Positions 47,498-59,784 of a stretch of DNA of 64,000 bases are shown here, piece after piece (positions within the stretch are counted from its first letter, which is position 1; each line of letters begins with the position of its first letter). The notes under the pieces are model-generated. The model had not been told where the DNA came from. It saw nothing but the letters and a program-made list of their open reading frames with translations, and did no database searches. The stretch covers positions 77,717,244-77,781,243 of the forward strand of contig NC_134844.1 in the NCBI RefSeq assembly GCF_965363235.1, written 5' to 3'. Both the position numbers and the translations under genes were made by a program. Source of the stretch: Mytilus galloprovincialis (lineage: Eukaryota > Mollusca > Bivalvia > Mytilida > Mytilidae).

Positions 47498-48599
47498 CTG
47501 AAAAAAAACCACTAATAAATGATCTTGTTCAATACCCAGTATACTATAGCAAATTATGCAAGTCAATCATGTCAATCAACAAGATAACTGTTATTGACAA
47601 AACAGTAATTAGTTTTAAATTTATAAAAAAAAAGAAAGATACAGGTTGAATTTAGTAATATTTTTTTAAATATTTTCCCAACCCTTTTGTCTTCATCTTT
47701 AATTTATAAATAATGGTTATTCTGTATTATTACATTTATTACATGTGTTACTTGATAACTGTTTTTTGGACTTTATTTTTTTGTAAGCGTTATATTTTTT
47801 TTTGTAATGAATTTTCTCCTTTATATTTTGTACTAATATGTTAAACCCTTCCACACCGTTTTCTATGCATTTAATTCAAGGAACTTGACTGTGCATTATA
47901 TAGTGATTAACATGAGTATGCCAAGTCTTACCCTGCTGTGCATGTGCAGTATGAGGATCCAATTTCTCCTCTTGCTTTCTCAACACACACCCAGACATCA
48001 TGTTCTTCATCTTTTATTTTTTGTGAAGGCACACATTTGGCTCTAAGAAAACAGTACTTGGATCTTGCATCAATGTCATGATAGAATATTTCTTGCAAGA
48101 ATCCATTCTTAAAATATTCATAAGCATGCCAATTTTATAGTCTTGGAGAATCTCTTTCATTTTACCAGATGTATTTTTTTCACTCAAGTACCACTTGATA
48201 ATGTCAGATATATAGACTGGTGGGAATTTCTTCATGCCATTTTTCTCATCTAACCAGTTATCATGGATCTGAAGTGGATCTGGTAAAATTTGACCGTTTC
48301 TTTTTAGCAAGTTCTGATAATCTAGTTTGTTGTTTTTTATAATTTCAAAAGAAGATGGAACGACTTCAATTTTTAAAACGGAGGCCGAATAGCAAAGAGC
48401 TGCCAATTCACTTTTTGTACCGTCTTTCGTCATACCTCTCTTGGTCAGGTAGTCGCGCAAAGCACTCACTTTCCAGGTTAAAAAATCATCTAAAGAAGTG
48501 TTTTGATCAGTAGTATCCATTATAAAAGGTACAATTGTATCAAAGGTCAAATATATAAAAGGTAATGTATAATAAAATCGTGTAAAACTGTATCAAAAT

Positions 48600-48730
48600 A
48601 AGTTCAGAACTTCACATCTTTCTTCGACGTTATGACGGCGGCCATATTGTTTACACTGGATACGGAACTCGGACGTTTTCCCCTACGACCTTTTGACCTG
48701 CGCCGCCAATTTGAAAATGACGTTACGTGT
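48600..48730 (-). promoter_or_regulatory. Probable promoter of the SAP/SWIM gene
   Basis: Directly upstream of the minus-strand start lies a CpG-richer patch. On the minus strand it reads caatatggccgccgtc (48634-48649), a YY1-like word often found near the start of broadly expressed animal genes, and TAACGTCA (48718-48725), a CRE-like word. Both the position and the composition fit a TATA-less promoter; this is inference. Confidence 0.4.
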
Positions 48731-49620
48731 TGATACAAGTATTATTTTCAAAGGTACACCAAAGCGTCGTGATTGGTTAAAAACATCATTAACAATTGAA
48801 ATTCAACCAAGGACTTGATGTTATTTTCGATTTGGGGTACGAAATATAAAATTACCCATAGTCCTTTAGATTCTGAAACGGCATATTTCAACTATGATAT
48901 TGAACGTTTGTCGTTAAGGCGAAGTGTACGTAATTGTACGCCTCTAGCGGAATACAGGATTACAAACGTTTAGCGTTAGTTACGCAAGTTATCTCCCTTA
49001 CTCCAAGAAAGGACACATGAAAGAGAAACTACTTTCTGCGGTCTATAATGAATCCAACAAGCACACCTTTGCTGTCTTAAACCTCATAGAAATTATCTAA
49101 ATAACTCCAATTAGAAATCACAGCATTATGTACGTTGTTCTGTGTGCAGCCTGACTTAAAAACATTGTTTTTGTTTTTTTTTGTTTTAGACGCGTAGGAG
49201 AAGGCATTTCGTGTTTATGATATCATCAGAAAGAAAAAACGCCTCACAACAAAATTATAAACAAATAAACATGTAACAATTTTTTTTTCTATTGATATGA
49301 AATTAATTAAAATGAAACCTGAATTGACTCAACAATATCGTTTTAAAAAGCCGTAGTCTTGAACGAAAAACACAGTATTCAACGTAAAGTTTTATAATAG
49401 GTTACAAATAATTGATGAAATACGTGTGAATTTAATTGTTTAATTAAAAAGACGTTGAAATGTTCGTATTTTGTGCAATTGAAAAATTTAAGGACGTGAT
49501 TTATATTCATATAAGAAATCAGACGATACCAAGATAATAATTTGACACACACTGACTAGTGCAAAACTTACAGGTTAGAAGAACAAAGACGGAAAACAAA
49601 CAAAAAATAAACAAATTAAA
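48731..49620. other. Gene-poor flank
   Basis: It holds scattered CpG words (aattgtacgcctctagcgg, gttatctccctta). No gene or repeat family is supported. Confidence 0.35.
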
Positions 49621-49621
49621 A

Positions 49622-51100
49622 ACCAATTGTTCAGAGAACAATTGAAGGTCTTTCCACCAGTAAATATCTATTTTGATATTAAAATATTAAAAATCAGTCT
49701 AAAATGTCAATTCCTATGGCTTTATGATGTATAGATATGAATTTTAAGCAAAGGTCATAATCTAGAACGTCAAATTTATCTATGACCTTGACCTCAATTT
49801 CAAGGTCACAAACTGAGGATTTCAAATCAGAAGACCCTAGGTCTCTAATATGTATGGTAAATAAGTTATATCACTTTACGCATAATTTTAGATATGGTAG
49901 GGGCTAAAACTCCCGTTTATTGACTACGCACCCTTTCAACCAAAATTATTAAGTTACGACATGTCGCAACTAACAATTTAGTAAAAATAATTTGTCGATA
50001 TCTTATAAGGTTAATGAAAATGAGTGAAAATAAGCCAAAACCAAAAATTTAGAATATGACCTTGACCTTTGACCTTAACCTCAATTTCAAGGTCACAAAC
50101 TGAGGATCTCAAATCAAAAGACCCTAGGTCTTTAATTTGTATGGTAAATAAGTTATATCACTTTACGCATAATTTTAGATATGATAGGGGCTAAAACTCC
50201 CATTTATTGTCTACGCACCCTTTCAACCAAAATTATTATGTATATATGTCGCAACTAACAATTTATTAAAAAATAATTTGTCGATATCTTATAAGGTTAA
50301 TGAAAATGAGTGAAAATAAGCCAAAATCAAAAAATTTAGAATATGACCTTGACCTCAATTTCAAGGTCACAAACTGAGGATCTCAAATCAAAAGACCCTA
50401 GGTCTCTAATATGTATGGTAAATAAGTTATATCACTTAACGCATAATTTTAGATATGATAGGGCTAAAACTCCCATTTATTGTCTACGCACCCTTTCAAC
50501 CAAAATTATTATGTTACGACATGTCGCAACTAACAATTTAGTAACATAATTTGTCGATATCTTATAAGGTTAATGAAAATGAGTGAAAATAAGACAAATT
50601 CAAAAATTAGAATATGACCTTGACCTTTGACCTTGACCTAATTTTCATTTTTTTGGACCAAGGACCTCAAATCAAAAGATCCTAGGTCTCTATCACTCAT
50701 GGTGTTCCAGTTTAAAATCGATTCAAAATTTCAAATACAAAAAGGGAAATAACTCTCATATGGAGCGTTCATATTGCTTCGGTCGAAATTGGACAAATCA
50801 TGCGAAGGATATAAAGAGCAATTTTATAAAATAAATTTGTCGTAATCTTTTACGGTTGCGAAGGAGTTGTGATCACAAGGAAAACAGTGTTTGGGGAGAT
50901 AACTCCTACAAAGAAAAGTATTCGGTTACGCAGGGTAAATTTCAAAAGCGCATAAACTGTTCGATATCATATACCAAATATCTAAGCGCCATATTGCGAA
51001 ACAAATGTTTATCGCAAGAACAAAATTTGGCGGAAGAAAAAAAAAAAATAATCAGAAGAAAAACAATAGGTCTTTCCACAGAAAAGTGGAAAGACCTAAT
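49622..51100. repeat. Repeat element with terminal hairpins and a 275-290-bp tandem unit
   Basis: The left edge has a hairpin (caattgttcagagaacaattg split as caattgttc and gaacaattg, 49624-49644) followed by aaggtctttccacc. The right edge has aggtctttccac paired with gtggaaagacct (51068-51097). Inside, three full units and a partial one begin near 49781, 50055, 50341 and 50612; steps are about 275-287 bases and differ by a 12-base gacctttgacct block. Each unit carries tgaccttgacct and ttcaaggtcac facing each other. The last unit passes into ggacctcaaatcaaaagatc and ends. Confidence 0.65.
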
Positions 51101-51473
51101 TATGCCCCAAAAATTACTCAGTAACTTAAAAATTGTCTCACTCTAACATTTATCTTAAAATAAGTAAAAATTATGTCATTCAACTCCCAGTTTTCAACTT
51201 TTTCTACATGTGCAGAAAATAAAAATGTTTCTTCTATTCCGTCCGCAATTTATTGGAAAACTAAATCTAAATTTAGAACCATATTGAAATTGAAAGTACA
51301 CATGCAAGATAAAATATAACATGTCATTTCTTCTTTCACAAATTTCAATTTCGAAGAGATATAGCGAAATCTGTTTTCTTTTATTGTGCCTGTCTGCATC
51401 ATTCAAAATTAGAGAATGTAATTTTGAAGTATCAAGTCTCAATTCAAGATTATGAATGAATAGAATATAGAAT
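51101..51473. other. AT-rich spacer
   Basis: Nothing recognised; the 82-codon minus-strand frame has no motif. Confidence 0.35.
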
Positions 51474-51690
51474 TACGGGGGAGGGGGTAGGACCTTTATC
51501 GGAACTCCGGGATCGGGTGTTTTTAAATTCGGGATTTCGGGATTGACCCTTTCGGGATCCGGAAATTCTATTCCCGATTCGGGTAGTCGGGATTTAATTT
51601 TTTTTTTAATTCGGGACCTCGCCGGATTTCGTTGTTTTTAAGCCCGGGATTTCGGGATCTGGATCCCTCCTTCCCTCCTCCCTCTATTAT
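51474..51690. repeat. cgggatttcgggat-rich repeat with inverted edges
   Basis: The word cgggatttcgggat and variants (cgggatcgggt, gggatccgg, cccgattcggg) recur about eight times. It starts acgggggagggggtagg and ends with ctccttccctcctccctc, an inverted G-rich/C-rich pair, so it may be a MITE-like unit. GC content is far above the surroundings. Confidence 0.5.
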
Positions 51691-54600
51691 GGTTAAAGAA
51701 AAGAGGTCAGGGAAGTTTTGTGATACTTGTAACTGCAATTTAATATTTAGTGGAATGAGAGGTGAAATGTGTTCAGACTATTTCATTTCGATTTTTTTTT
51801 TAAATTTAACCAAAGTTTACTGCAAGGGGTGTTTAACGTCCTCGATGATTATCCATGAGGATCTCGCGCTCGGTCAGCTCTAGGTTTTCACCTAGTTCAT
51901 GATCATACAAGAATTGAGAAGCCTGTGGTTTACTAGGAATATAATATGAGACTTTGGAGTTCATATAATTTACATTCATCGTTTTTTTATCGAATATTTC
52001 AAGGCTTTTTGACTATCAATGTTAGCCCCCCCCTTCCAATTGATTGGATAAAATGAATGGACTGCCGCCTCTATTTCAAACTGAAGTCCTATAAACTGAC
52101 TGGTATTCGAATTTGTTAAAAGAAATAATTGGTATCTCTATTGATTCAATACTGTAATGCCGAAAAACAATTATTTGTTTCCGGGAATTCCGAACAGCTA
52201 GAAATATATTCCCGAGTTTCAATTTGAATAACTCGAATAATTTAAGCCCTTTCCATGTCCGATTTTCTCCCACACGAGAAATGTAGCATTCGTACATCAG
52301 CTGAATAATACGACTGAATTATTCGGGTTACAATTAGTGTAAATCTCGAATGCATATAAAAGTAAAGGTCCAGCCCGACTTTCGGAAATGGACTGTGGTA
52401 GATTTCAGATTGATTTCCAGAAATAAAATCATACAAAAAATTTTTCACGCAAATATTCGTCTTCAGACGTGTAAAGTTATACAACGGTTACTAGCCGGTC
52501 TGGATTTTAATAAAAAGAAGCGCATGCAATGCATAAAATATATAATGTCGTGGGTCAGGGATGTGTTGAATTATAGAGATGCTTATGCGGCACAAAGATA
52601 GGATTAATTTACCCAAATGTTTTTACCACACAACTTAAATTTTACTTAAATATTGATTTGTTATCCTGTGCCAGACAGATGGCTGATATTCTGAGAAGAA
52701 ACCTTGATGAAATGAAGTTTTATGGGAACAAAGATTTTGAAAACACGTCGCAGTGTTTAGATTTTAACAAAAAATAAGGCACCAAGGTCGAAAATAGTTC
52801 TAGTTTATAATGAAGAAAGTGTCAACCGTTTTCTAGCTTGGCGATCTCCGCACGCATCCGATTATAATCATATGAGACAAATACAATACAATAGTACACA
52901 AAACGTAACGTAAAGAAATAAAGACCGAGCAACACGAACTCCAACAAAACGTATATATTTCATTCAAGTATAGGACTATATGAAGCGTCGTAACTGTTGC
53001 GGCGACGTCAATAAAGTTGTCGTTGTTTTTTGTTTTTTTTTACACTCAAGATTCAACTTTAACAGGGTATAGCTTGAAAAGTAGCACGGTTGCTAAGGAC
53101 TTTCTTTGCACCAATCGATTCCTCAAACATTTTAGAATCGTCTAATAAATTAAAAAAAAAATCGATTGTCTAATATAATAGAAAATCTTGGAAATGTAAC
53201 AATTCCTGCCGAATTTCACGATTTTCCCTATATATCCTTTGTAATTTTGGTGTATGATAATCTAAAAGTAACATGACACTAAACAAATGCAATATGTCAG
53301 ACATGTTTTCAGCAATTTTCAATAAATAAACAAGGAAATCAGTCTCTCTATTGATACAACAAATCAATAGATATATGAAGAATGCTATTTGTAGAACACT
53401 TATCGATTGATTGTATAAACAGTGCATTACACGATGAGCTGTTTCATGAGGAAGATCAGAATATAAAAGTATGTATCTTTTAACAATGAATAATTCATTT
53501 TCTCCATTAAAAGTGATCTATTTCATAAATTGTTATTTTTTTCTTCAAAGTATTTAAAAAAATAAGGTTTTTTTTCCGTCTGTTTAATTGATTATTATAT
53601 ACATGTTTGTTACCACACTGTAACATCCCCACCGGATGTAGGTACCCGCAAAGCGGTAGGGAAAAAACCAAATGTGAAGTCAGGTATATGTCAAGTTCTT
53701 ATATTCATTATATTCTACGTTTTGCTGACAAGTACAGCTTTTGTGATACTAATTTCTAATAATTACATTTGATGTATGTTTCATTATAATACGTTATTCT
53801 GATTGGCTAACTGCACAACACGTGTGTCATACACTTATCCAGGAATTACTCTTAACCCGGAAATTTACCTTTATCCAACTACCCTTAACCAGGGAAGAAA
53901 CATATTCTGTGATATTTTTTGAACAAAGCAAAATTTGTTAAGTATTTCTTTTTAATTAGATTTACAGTTAATTAATAAGTATTTATTGGTATAGAGTATT
54001 TCGATTATTTTGAATAATGCACTAATATTTAAGTAATTCTTCTTTGCAAAGGGAGAATATATTAAAAATTTAATTTCATGGAATGGGAGACAACTGCAAC
54101 TTATTACTCTTAAACGGAAACGCGTCATACGCAACTATTATCAGCACCCGCAGTGCGCATGCGCTAAATTTGATCGCAATCGATATCGATAAATTTACTA
54201 TAGATTATTAAAGGAAATATTGAATTTTGGTTAGCTGACAGTAAACAAAAATAAATATCTTTTTCATTGGCATCACATTAGAAAATACATTTTCTTAGCT
54301 TTCTAATGACATATTTTATAATTGAATCGGGATAGCAGAAGTTACGGCCATTTTCATTTTTAAAAAAGTGGTTCATTCCCTATTACTTCATACAATTCAA
54401 AATCAAAAACGTTTGCAAAGGAGTTTTCATATATAATTACATCTTTCACTATTTTTAGAAATAAATTCATTGGCATAAATATATATTCTTTGCTTTATAA
54501 TCTTTCCAATGATATATATTTGATATTTTAGAAAATTTAATGAATCGGGGCCTTTTTTATCCAAAACTGGAGTTATTGTCATTGTTTGAAGATTGCGAGA
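51691..54600. other. Gene-poor stretch, two weak coding-like patches
   Basis: A frame at 52350-52601 ends NYRDAYAAQR and another opens at 52680 after a cag word (MADILRRNLDEMKFYGN, 36 codons). Both have fairly natural amino acid use, but I recognise no family and see no linked exon. The rest is AT-rich with short homopolymers. Confidence 0.25.
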
Positions 54601-54612
54601 AAAATTCTAAGT

Positions 54613-54650
54613 CCATGGAAGATTTATATTGATATAGTACTTCCATGGTC
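54613..54650. repeat. Short hairpin (ccatggaag)
   Basis: ccatggaag and cttccatgg face each other across 20 bases. A related hairpin lies at 55622-55670. Confidence 0.45.
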
Positions 54651-56530
54651 CGACCAAGTAAATCGCTCGATCACAAGTCACAAAACAAAGTTTAATCTAT
54701 TTGCACATAAAATATTTATACATTTAATACAATGTTTTATATCAGGAATTTAAAAATTCAGTAAATAAAGTAAAACAAGTGTAACTTTTAAAATAAAAGA
54801 ATTTTTTTGTCCAGCCGTCAGTTTTCTTTATTTTTGATAATATAAAATCTTTCGCTACTACATTAACTCAGACTTTCGGATGTTTTTCGTGAAGCGTTTT
54901 AAAAAAATTGAAATCCCATCTAAAATGATTTTTTTTTTGGCAATTTTCTTACATATCTTTTTAAAAGTTTTTTTTTTAAATAATTAGGCGGCCGTAACTA
55001 AACAATTTTGATACTTAAACATGCTCATCTGATTTACATAGAAGTAATAGATACATATTTTATATATATTATTTTCATGTTCTAAAAAGACCAATTAGTT
55101 TTGATGAAACAGGAAAAGTATCATTATCTTAAATTTTTCAGATGCAGTAACACTTTCAGAAGATCTTTTGTAGTAGATGGATTTGGAATGAAATCTTATA
55201 CGTCAAATTTTCTTTCATCAATTTTATACCTTTTCACTGCTTTTGATTGGCAATATGAATCGCTGTACTATTTTACATGTACATGTGATGTATACTAGTC
55301 TATTGCTTGTTTGATGTACATTTTCCTTTTATCATTTTAACTGTTACTGAGAAAAATAAATCGCATAGGACAAAATAAAATTAATTTTAATTTGTCTCTC
55401 TCCTTTCAGAAGTTTCTATCGGGAAATATATTTAATTTTATACTTGAACATTTATGTAAAATTTGTATTAAAAAGGAAACTTATTTTAATTATTGTTCTG
55501 TTAATGTAAAGTTTACGGAAAGCTGTCTCATTCAATTTGGAACTCATACCAACTCATCCCCGGAAATCTTCTTGCATTTATATTGTACATGTATTTGCAG
55601 AATTTTTTATTTTTTTATTTATCGAATCATGGAAGTATTATATATGTCAATTTAATACTTCCATGATCGAATGAATGAGATAGTTGGAATCGTTAAAATT
55701 TAATATTATACATGCAAACAGATGCCTGCGACCCCTGTTGTTTCGATTGGCATGTTTTCTAAAGATATCCTTGTGAAGTTCACAAATTTCATCATTCATT
55801 TGATCACCTGTTGTGAATTTCAGATAACACTGTCAAGTTCAGTCAAATCCGTGGTTTAAAATTTCCTATACATATCAGTAATATTATTTTCCGGGTAGGG
55901 TATCCCCCCTTTTTTTTTATATATTATACTCGGAACATTATTGTAAACACTTTTTCTGTGGGACTTTCTTTACGGTTTTAGGAAAATTTGAGAATATCAG
56001 TATATAAATTCATTAGTATGTGCTTCGATTGGCTTATATCTATATAAAAAAAAGTAATCTAAGACTATCTCATTATTGTAAGTGAGAGACCTTTCCATCC
56101 ATCAACGAACATGTGAAGCGTGTATAAATATTGTTGAAACTGAGAAATATGTATTGATATAGTGTCCATTCTAAGATCACCTGCAAACTGATCTTTTATA
56201 GAAAAACTTTGTCACTTCGGAACATCCAAACTTTTCAAAAACAATCCAATTTGAAAAATTGTCTATTGTTTTATAGGTAGCCAGTGAATGTGATAGAAGT
56301 GCCAAAATCTGCAATGTTATTTTACATAGAAGACGCTGCTTTTCAAATCGTTAAACAGTTTGTCTTAACTGAAGACATTTTTAAAGAAATTTGAAAATTT
56401 AGCTGTACATTTATACGTATTCATTATTAATACGACATTTGTCTTTCTTTCACATAGCAAAATTAAAGCTATTTAAAGAACAATACGTTGATGTACTGTA
56501 GCGTGTTTTCCATTGTGATTTATAAACAAA
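54651..56530. other. AT-rich stretch with one hairpin
   Basis: The hairpin at 55622-55670 (tcatggaagtatta with taatacttccatga) resembles 54613-54650; together they could mark the two ends of a 1.06-kb unit, which I cannot confirm. No gene. Confidence 0.35.
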
Positions 56531-56531
56531 T

Positions 56532-56593
56532 TGCATCGTCGCGGGCAAAAGTACTATTAATCTGCATCGTCGCGGACAAACGTACTATTAAGC
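56532..56593 (+). repeat. Two tandem copies of a 31-bp CpG-containing unit
   Basis: tgcatcgtcgcgg followed by caaa-gtactattaa occurs at 56532 and again at 56563, with about two differences. Confidence 0.65.
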
Positions 56594-56629
56594 ATTTAGT
56601 GTTGAAGGCCAATTTTTCTCTCAGAAATC

Positions 56630-56842
56630 ATGGCTGAAAAGTTAGAGCAAATATTGATAAACAAACAATTCTGGGAGGTAACTGAAAATAAGAGTAAAAT
56701 TAGAGACCGAATTTATTCTTTTAATAAAAAAGCAAAATGTTGCAATGAGTTTGTGTTTGTGTATGTATATTCAAATTCTACGCTGTCTCATATTCGGGTT
56801 TACGTCGAAAGATATATATATATATATATATATGTTTGGTAA
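56630..56842 (+). other. Small open frame with possible splice borders, uncertain
   Basis: The frame begins MAEKLEQILINKQFWEVTEN just after ttttctctcagaaatc, a good acceptor-like word, and a possible donor gaggtaactg follows codon 16. It runs on into a ta dinucleotide array. No family recognised and no partner exon found. Confidence 0.2.
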
Positions 56843-57540
56843 TCATGATCTCATATTTGTCCTTTTTCGACTTTTTATTTTGTATGCATGGTTTGATATT
56901 CGGTAAAATCGAATTGTATATCTTTCGGGAAATAAAGTCAGTTTATAATCTTTATACAACTCGTATTCATGCCGCGGAACCTAGCATGCTACAGTGTCAT
57001 ATATTTATAATATTGTTTACTTAGGGTAGTCAAATTATTTACGAGTGTCAACATTGTCTTTACAAACTCAGCATGTTGTCTTGATAAGATATCACACACA
57101 GAAAAGACTGATGAGACGGATAAGAAATCAAAATCATGCGCGATAACTCGTACTGGCTTACACTGAGGACAATAGTTGGCCATGTTACTCTTATCCAGAA
57201 AATGTAATGTTATATTATTGACTTATTGTTAGCACAGGACGGAATTTCCAATATTTAATCAACTAAAAATTAATAGAGATAAATGAACAGTCAAATCAAA
57301 AGTAATTTTATTTTCTCAATAGACTTATAGCTTAAAAGTCGAAGTAATTTTTTTTGTCATTTTCATCTATAATGAGACAATCATTTGAGTTCTTCTTTTT
57401 TTTTGGGGGGGGGGGGGACGTGGGTGCAAAAAGATTTAGAAAAATATACCCTTGCCTGGCCAAAACAAGCATAGTGCAGGAAACAGTTGTGGTCAAAAGT
57501 GGATTTTTTTTTCGGCCAACAAATGTAAGCCTGCATAACT
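56843..57540. other. AT-rich stretch, nothing recognised
   Basis: Contains a G homopolymer at 57404-57417. The minus-strand frame at 56989-57183 has no motif. Confidence 0.35.
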
Positions 57541-57544
57541 TTAT

Positions 57545-57566
57545 TATCGACTCCTAGGAGTCGATA
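57545..57566. repeat. Perfect 22-bp palindrome
   Basis: The arms are tatcgactcct and aggagtcgata with no loop. Its surroundings show no partner element. Confidence 0.6.
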
Positions 57567-58210
57567 TTAAGAATTAAACGATGCACAGTTAGTGCGTGAA
57601 TTTGTCTTGCTACCTGATTGGAAGATATTACGAGACGTGAATAATCAAAGTTTATTGATTGGTTAGGACAATCCAAACCTTGTTAATGTCATTCAATCCC
57701 GTAGAGTATCGGATTTGTCCTCTCTATTTTATATATATATATATATAGCAATTAGATTTTGCCTGGTCAATAATCATGCATATTCATGATATTGGTACAC
57801 AAGTAACTTTTATCTATAAATAGTCGAATCTTCTGGAGTTTTGTAAACAACAACGTTAAACGATATATACTACTGCATAACGTGTGACCTCACGTGTGTG
57901 GTAAAATTTGTTGATTGATGCACGTGGCTATTCTAGTAAATGACTTAATCTACAAAGCGAGAGCACTTTCCATTTTCATCAGCTAAGAGTCGACTAGCCC
58001 TTTTTGAAAGGCTAATGCTTGTGATAGATTACAATGAATAGCCAATCTGCAAATATGACCACCTAATTTGAACTTTAGAAGATGGCTGTCTCAATTGGTA
58101 TTCATACCCATGGTCAGAATACCAATTTCGAAAATTAAAACGAAATAGCGACGAAACAGACTGAGTGCTATTCTTTTTTTTAATTTCATCATTTTCCATA
58201 TCAGTCTCAA
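57567..58210. other. Spacer with a ta dinucleotide run
   Basis: A ta run stands at about 57728-57749. No gene. Confidence 0.35.
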
Positions 58211-58212
58211 AA

Positions 58213-58390
58213 ATTAAGTCTGTAATTTTATATCATATGTTGGTACTCTTATCCCGGAAATATGAACATGAAGGGAAAATATGAAATGCAGGGAAAAGTG
58301 TCTAGTAACAGCAATGCTTTAATGTTATTGTAACATGTTTCCGGGATAAGAGTACCGACATAAAATATAAAATTACGGGCTTAATTTCGC
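58213..58390. mobile_element. Foldback element with tactcttatcccggaaa arms
   Basis: aaattaagtctgtaatttta and ggtactcttatcccggaaa on the left pair with tttccgggataagagtacc and taaaattacgggcttaattt on the right. A third arm (gtcgatacccttatcccgg) lies at 58545-58563, so a longer unit or a second element extends there. Confidence 0.6.
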
Positions 58391-58734
58391 GGACAGTATA
58401 ACTTTAATATAAAAATCATTTCACTTTCAAGTCATATACATAAAGCGACGATGTGTATGCTTATATCTAAATAAAAATCATACAATTCTATATTTTTTTA
58501 AAAAGATTAAATTTAGATAGAAATGCAAACATTTTACATTATGTGTCGATACCCTTATCCCGGAAACATGTTAAAAAGAGAAAATATGTATTAATATGCT
58601 GCTATTTTATTTTTTTATTATGCCAGTCCAAATTCAGTCGACATGCCATGCAAAACGTGCCTACTCTGTATTGTATATAGTTTCTCTCCTGAATATTTAT
58701 AATAGATTGCAATTGGAATTCGGTGTGAGTCAAT

Positions 58735-58845
58735 GTTCCGTGTTGAAGGCCGAACTTTTACCTATAATTGTTCACTTTAAACACAGTGTGACTTGAATGG
58801 CAATTTGTCTCATTCGCACTTCGTGCCACATCTTCTTTTTTTTTT
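58735..58845 (+). repeat. Worn beta tail
   Basis: tgttgaaggccgaac, caatttgtctcattcgcac and gtgccacatcttcttttttt follow the beta tail order. Confidence 0.55.
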
Positions 58846-59784
58846 GTTATTTAATCAAACAACAACCAATTGGTCATCGAATTTGAATTATTGTTACTTT
58901 TTTTATTCTATGTATTTCATACAAAATGATCAAACCAAAAAATTACCCCACTTGTATCATTGAATAAATCTATTTCATAATCATGGATTCAGTTAAAAAA
59001 GCTATATACAACATTTAGAAAACGAAGCTTCGAAACCTCTTCAATTATATTTTTTTCAATGATCAAACTGCATCCAAACCAAACAATGTCTGAAACAATC
59101 TCTTTAATACAAGTATACCTTGTTTGATATTACTGCTGTTGTACGAATTAAGATGAGACAATATGAATGTTTAGATAAAATTGTAACAACCTATCATGAC
59201 ATGCTAAAATCTAATAACCTACAAAAACGTACATATTTATCATTATAAAAGATATTTGTTCAATACAATGCAACTCAAAATACCAAAGATAGGAAACTAT
59301 AACACTGTTTGTCTGTATTTGTAATCTCAAGACGCCGACGAAGCTAAGATGATTGTAAATATTGCGTTACATTTAATTTAGGTACAAAACATCTATTTGA
59401 CATCTCCTAATTACCCCTCTATTTTACATCGTTTATTGATTAACATCTATTCCTCTGGTTCATCTGAATTGTAGTCTTCTTCTTGTTCATGATTTCTTAT
59501 CCTAAGTAGATATTGAACAAGATCATAATTACTGTCCTCATTCATTTCAATAAATCGTTGTCAAAGCCTATCCCAGCACCCCAACTCCATAAATCATAAG
59601 GTGTTTCGAACATCTATTTAGACCAATTAGAATTAACTAATTGACCATGGCCATGTCCATCGTCAGGAGCCCAAGCCATTGCATAGTGACACTTATTATA
59701 AAAATACTGTAATTTTTATTAGGGGCTCGACACCTCATGATCTGTCTGACTTATATTTTTCTATACTCTTACAGACCTTCTAAA
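58846..59784. other. AT-rich stretch, nothing recognised
   Basis: No gene or repeat family supported. Confidence 0.35.

Larger units (their letters stand above)
46087..48520 (-). pseudogene. Spliced SAP/SWIM zinc-finger gene fragment (YqaJ-type family), damaged
   Basis: Exon 1 (48520-47932) starts MDTTDQNTSLDDFLTWKVSA. Residues about 16-45 form a SAP DNA-binding motif (LRDYLTKRG, TKSELAALC). DPLQIHDNWLDE (81-92) and FPPVYISDIIKWYL follow, a region typical of mollusc and cnidarian SAP-SWIM-YqaJ proteins. The family's words (AYEYFKNGFLQ, CFLRAKCVPSQ, DEEHDVWVCVEKA) continue in a shifted frame from about 48125, so exon 1 has a one-base frame change or a sequencing error. Exon 1 ends CTCTAG at a gtaaga donor. 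Exon 2 (47497-46798, acceptor ttttcag) begins GGTCNHVAGLLFRVEAA and completes the SWIM pattern CxCx(n)CxH, then CTSLPCTW. An R2 repeat (46869-47385) splits it. KPTKIKDL and KSRHGQS follow, then a gtatgt donor. Exon 3 (46194-46087) is tentative: YQPIPESKDNLDIFSAVLKK. A nuclease part is not seen in the window. The upstream in-frame ATG at 48550 is an alternative start. Confidence 0.75.
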
